A program made the position numbers and the translations under genes. Below the pieces are notes generated by a model. That model was given only the letters and a program-made list of their open reading frames with translations, was not told where the DNA came from and did not search any database. A DNA stretch of 64,000 bases from Lucinisca nassula (Eukaryota; Mollusca; Bivalvia; Lucinida; Lucinidae): positions 65,659,396 through 65,723,395 of the forward strand of contig OY757026.1 in the NCBI GenBank assembly GCA_963580285.1. The letters are read 5' to 3'. Shown piece after piece: positions 62,167-64,000 of the stretch. Position 1 is the first letter of the stretch; every line of letters begins with the position of its first letter.

Positions 62167-62749
62167 CTGGAACATATTGCAGGAAAATGGATTACGTTTA
62201 TAGACAGTAACTCATTCAAAATATTTCTACCTTTTTCGAAAGGAAACTTCACTAAGAAAAAAAATGGTTCTACACCGCACTTCCTGTTGAGGTCAGATTA
62301 GTAGAAAGCAATAAAAAGTCATTAAAATTGCCTCACATGTCCAATGACCCTAAATGTTAGGCTTATGTATTCGCCTGTTTTTGAAGTGCTATAGTGCATT
62401 GCCTATGTAATGAAATTTCGATTTTGACCTTCAGACTGTCAGACTCAGGCGGTACTGACCCCCTTTTATAGATCATTAGACAACACTGACAATTCGTTCT
62501 TCTTGTATTGGTACCGAACTTTCTTTAGAATGTCCATATGACCATAGGGAGGTCAGATAACTTGATTTGCTTTCATGTTTGATTACACTAAAGTATTACT
62601 CTTGTTGTCGTAGCAACGATATTTATATCACAAAGGATACAAAAAGAAAGAAAATCAAGATTCCTATCTCATTTTTGACATCCAACACATAAAATAAGAG
62701 ACCCACCTCATCGTTACATAAAAACCATGTTTTTTTTTTTTTTGAAAAT

Positions 62750-62965
62750 CCAAGCTCCGTCTCTGGTCGGACCCAGTGGTTTCTTGCTGTCGATTCCTCC
62801 CTCACCGTTGTTTCATCTCTGTGGTTGTTTGATTTTTGTGTTCAGGGAGATGTTACAATGATGAGTTAGGAGGCATTCATGCGGACTGAACAAATTATGT
62901 TTCTAAACCGCGACAGAAATAAAGGCGATAAGTGTTCCCACGAAAAATCGATTTAAGGAGGGTGG
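62750..62965 (+). repeat. R1 fragment
   Basis: CCGTCTCTGGTCGGACCCAGTGG, GTTGTTTCATCTCTGTGGTTG, TTAGGAGGCATTCATGCGGAC and CGAAAAATCGATTTAAGG. Confidence 0.75.
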
Positions 62966-64000
62966 GGAGTAATTCATTTGTCTTTAGATTTTTTTATTTG
63001 CTTGTATTTTGTAGCTTGATATCTCTGCATTCGTTTGCCGGTGTAAAAATATAGGCATATCATGCTTTTTTTAGGCTTTTTAGCCTTATAGATGGGTACT
63101 GTTTTCGAAATTATCGAATGTTTCAATAATTACCCCAGTCATTGACAAATTGTCGATAACAATTGTTTAAAACAATATTTCCCAGTTTGGTTTAAAAAAA
63201 CACAATGCAGGATAATGTCATGTTTGTGTACCTAGCTGTGAAAGACAAACTCTTTCACAGGTTTTTGTCAAAACACCTATTTACAAATGACTTTTTCTGC
63301 ATTTTTTTCTGTTTTGATATGCAATTTTCACTATATTTGATAAAAGAATGCATTTTTCGTCTTTAGATTTTTCTTATTTTCACATATACTGTGTAACAAT
63401 ATTAGATACACGAAATAGGCGTGAAATTTGACCATGTCACCAGGCATCTGGAAGAAGTTACCCCACCCCAAATAAAAATGGCTAAAAAAGCATTAAGATA
63501 TTGTTTAAATGACAAGAACAAGGATTATACCATTATTATTACACCTACTTTTGCTTCCTTAATGTGATATGTATCAAAGTAATGCATTTTAAATGGAACA
63601 CAATTTCATTTATAAGATTTATGGTGTGAAAAATTGATTTTTCTGGCAAAAAATCCATGTTATCATATTGCCATATTGTCGATTTGTTCATGTTTAAAAG
63701 ATATGAAGCCATTACCATTGTCGCAGACGTTCAAACAATGTCCGATATATGTTATTAATTTACCTTGGAAACAGTATTATGCATTGTTATCTTTCTTTGT
63801 TGCCAATTTATTACCCCACCCCCCTAATGAAATGGGTTGAAATTGATAAAAAAAAATACCATATGCTGATGCAAAAGAATATACAAATTTCCTTTTTCCC
63901 GTTTCAGTTCCTGCCAACGTTATAGGGATAGTAGAAACTACTAGTTATTTTTTCTCTATAATTTTTACTAGTTTTTTTTTTTTTTTTTTTTTTTTTTTTC
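62966..64000. other. AT-rich intron sequence, no feature recognised
   Basis: No exon of the DPP4-like gene, no splice-framed open frame and no repeat from the other families was seen. Two poly-T stretches, the last (63972-63999) reaching the window edge, may mark the tail of an element beginning beyond it. Confidence 0.5.

Noticed and set aside
59692..59904. TTAACCC...GGGTTAA considered as telomere-like sequence
   Set aside because: Only one unit at each end; the inverted 14-bp ends and TTAA flanks fit a piggyBac-like MITE instead.
63634..63840. Open frame with a donor-like TTTACCTTGG on the minus strand, tested as an upstream DPP4 exon
   Set aside because: No acceptor, no family motif and stops in the needed frame.

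Overview
The window looks like nuclear DNA from a marine bivalve mollusc. It is AT-rich and intron-rich, and it is crowded with short interspersed elements, foldback/MITE elements and tandem arrays whose ends and tails resemble repeats of clam, mussel and oyster genomes. The species call is an inference: no rRNA or mitochondrial marker is present.

One real host gene is readable. On the minus strand, 62166 down to 29094, twelve exons join in frame (1,221 nt, 406 codons plus a stop) into the C-terminal half of a dipeptidyl-peptidase-4-like serine peptidase (family S9B). Ser, Asp and His of the triad sit at residues 250, 328 and 360. That is a constant offset of 380 from human DPP4 Ser630, Asp708 and His740, and the Cys649-Cys762 disulfide pair keeps the same offset. 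The 5' half of the gene lies beyond the right edge. Exons occupy about 3.7% of this 33-kb span; the introns are mostly mobile DNA.

Layout. 1-4.1 kb: a domain-permuted Penelope-like element (GIY-YIG before RT, Naiad-type) abutting a 5'-truncated RNase H-bearing LINE that itself carries a SINE with a 14-bp target duplication. 4.6-5.1 kb: an 87-bp in-frame minisatellite. 5.4-15 kb: a decayed coding fragment split by a hairpin-ended repeat, two large foldbacks, SINEs and MITEs. 15.1-23.1 kb: a ~165-bp satellite, a half MITE, and two ~3-kb elements with matching ends but unrelated tandem-repeat interiors. 23.9-28.1 kb: mostly single-copy sequence with a recurring CGNACATTAC motif. 29.1-62.2 kb: the DPP4-like gene. 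62.2-64 kb: upstream intron.

Three repeat observations stand out. (1) MITEs with at least three different terminal repeats share one central perfect hairpin (arm GTACTCGTTAGAACCGCCTC and its paired-substitution variant). (2) Three elements share CMAGAGG...GTGAGCT hairpin ends but carry different tandem cargo. (3) One cargo carries nine regularly spaced perfect matches to the RevDR2 nuclear-receptor site. All coordinates were read by eye; repeat edges are good to a few bases only where a target duplication is stated.
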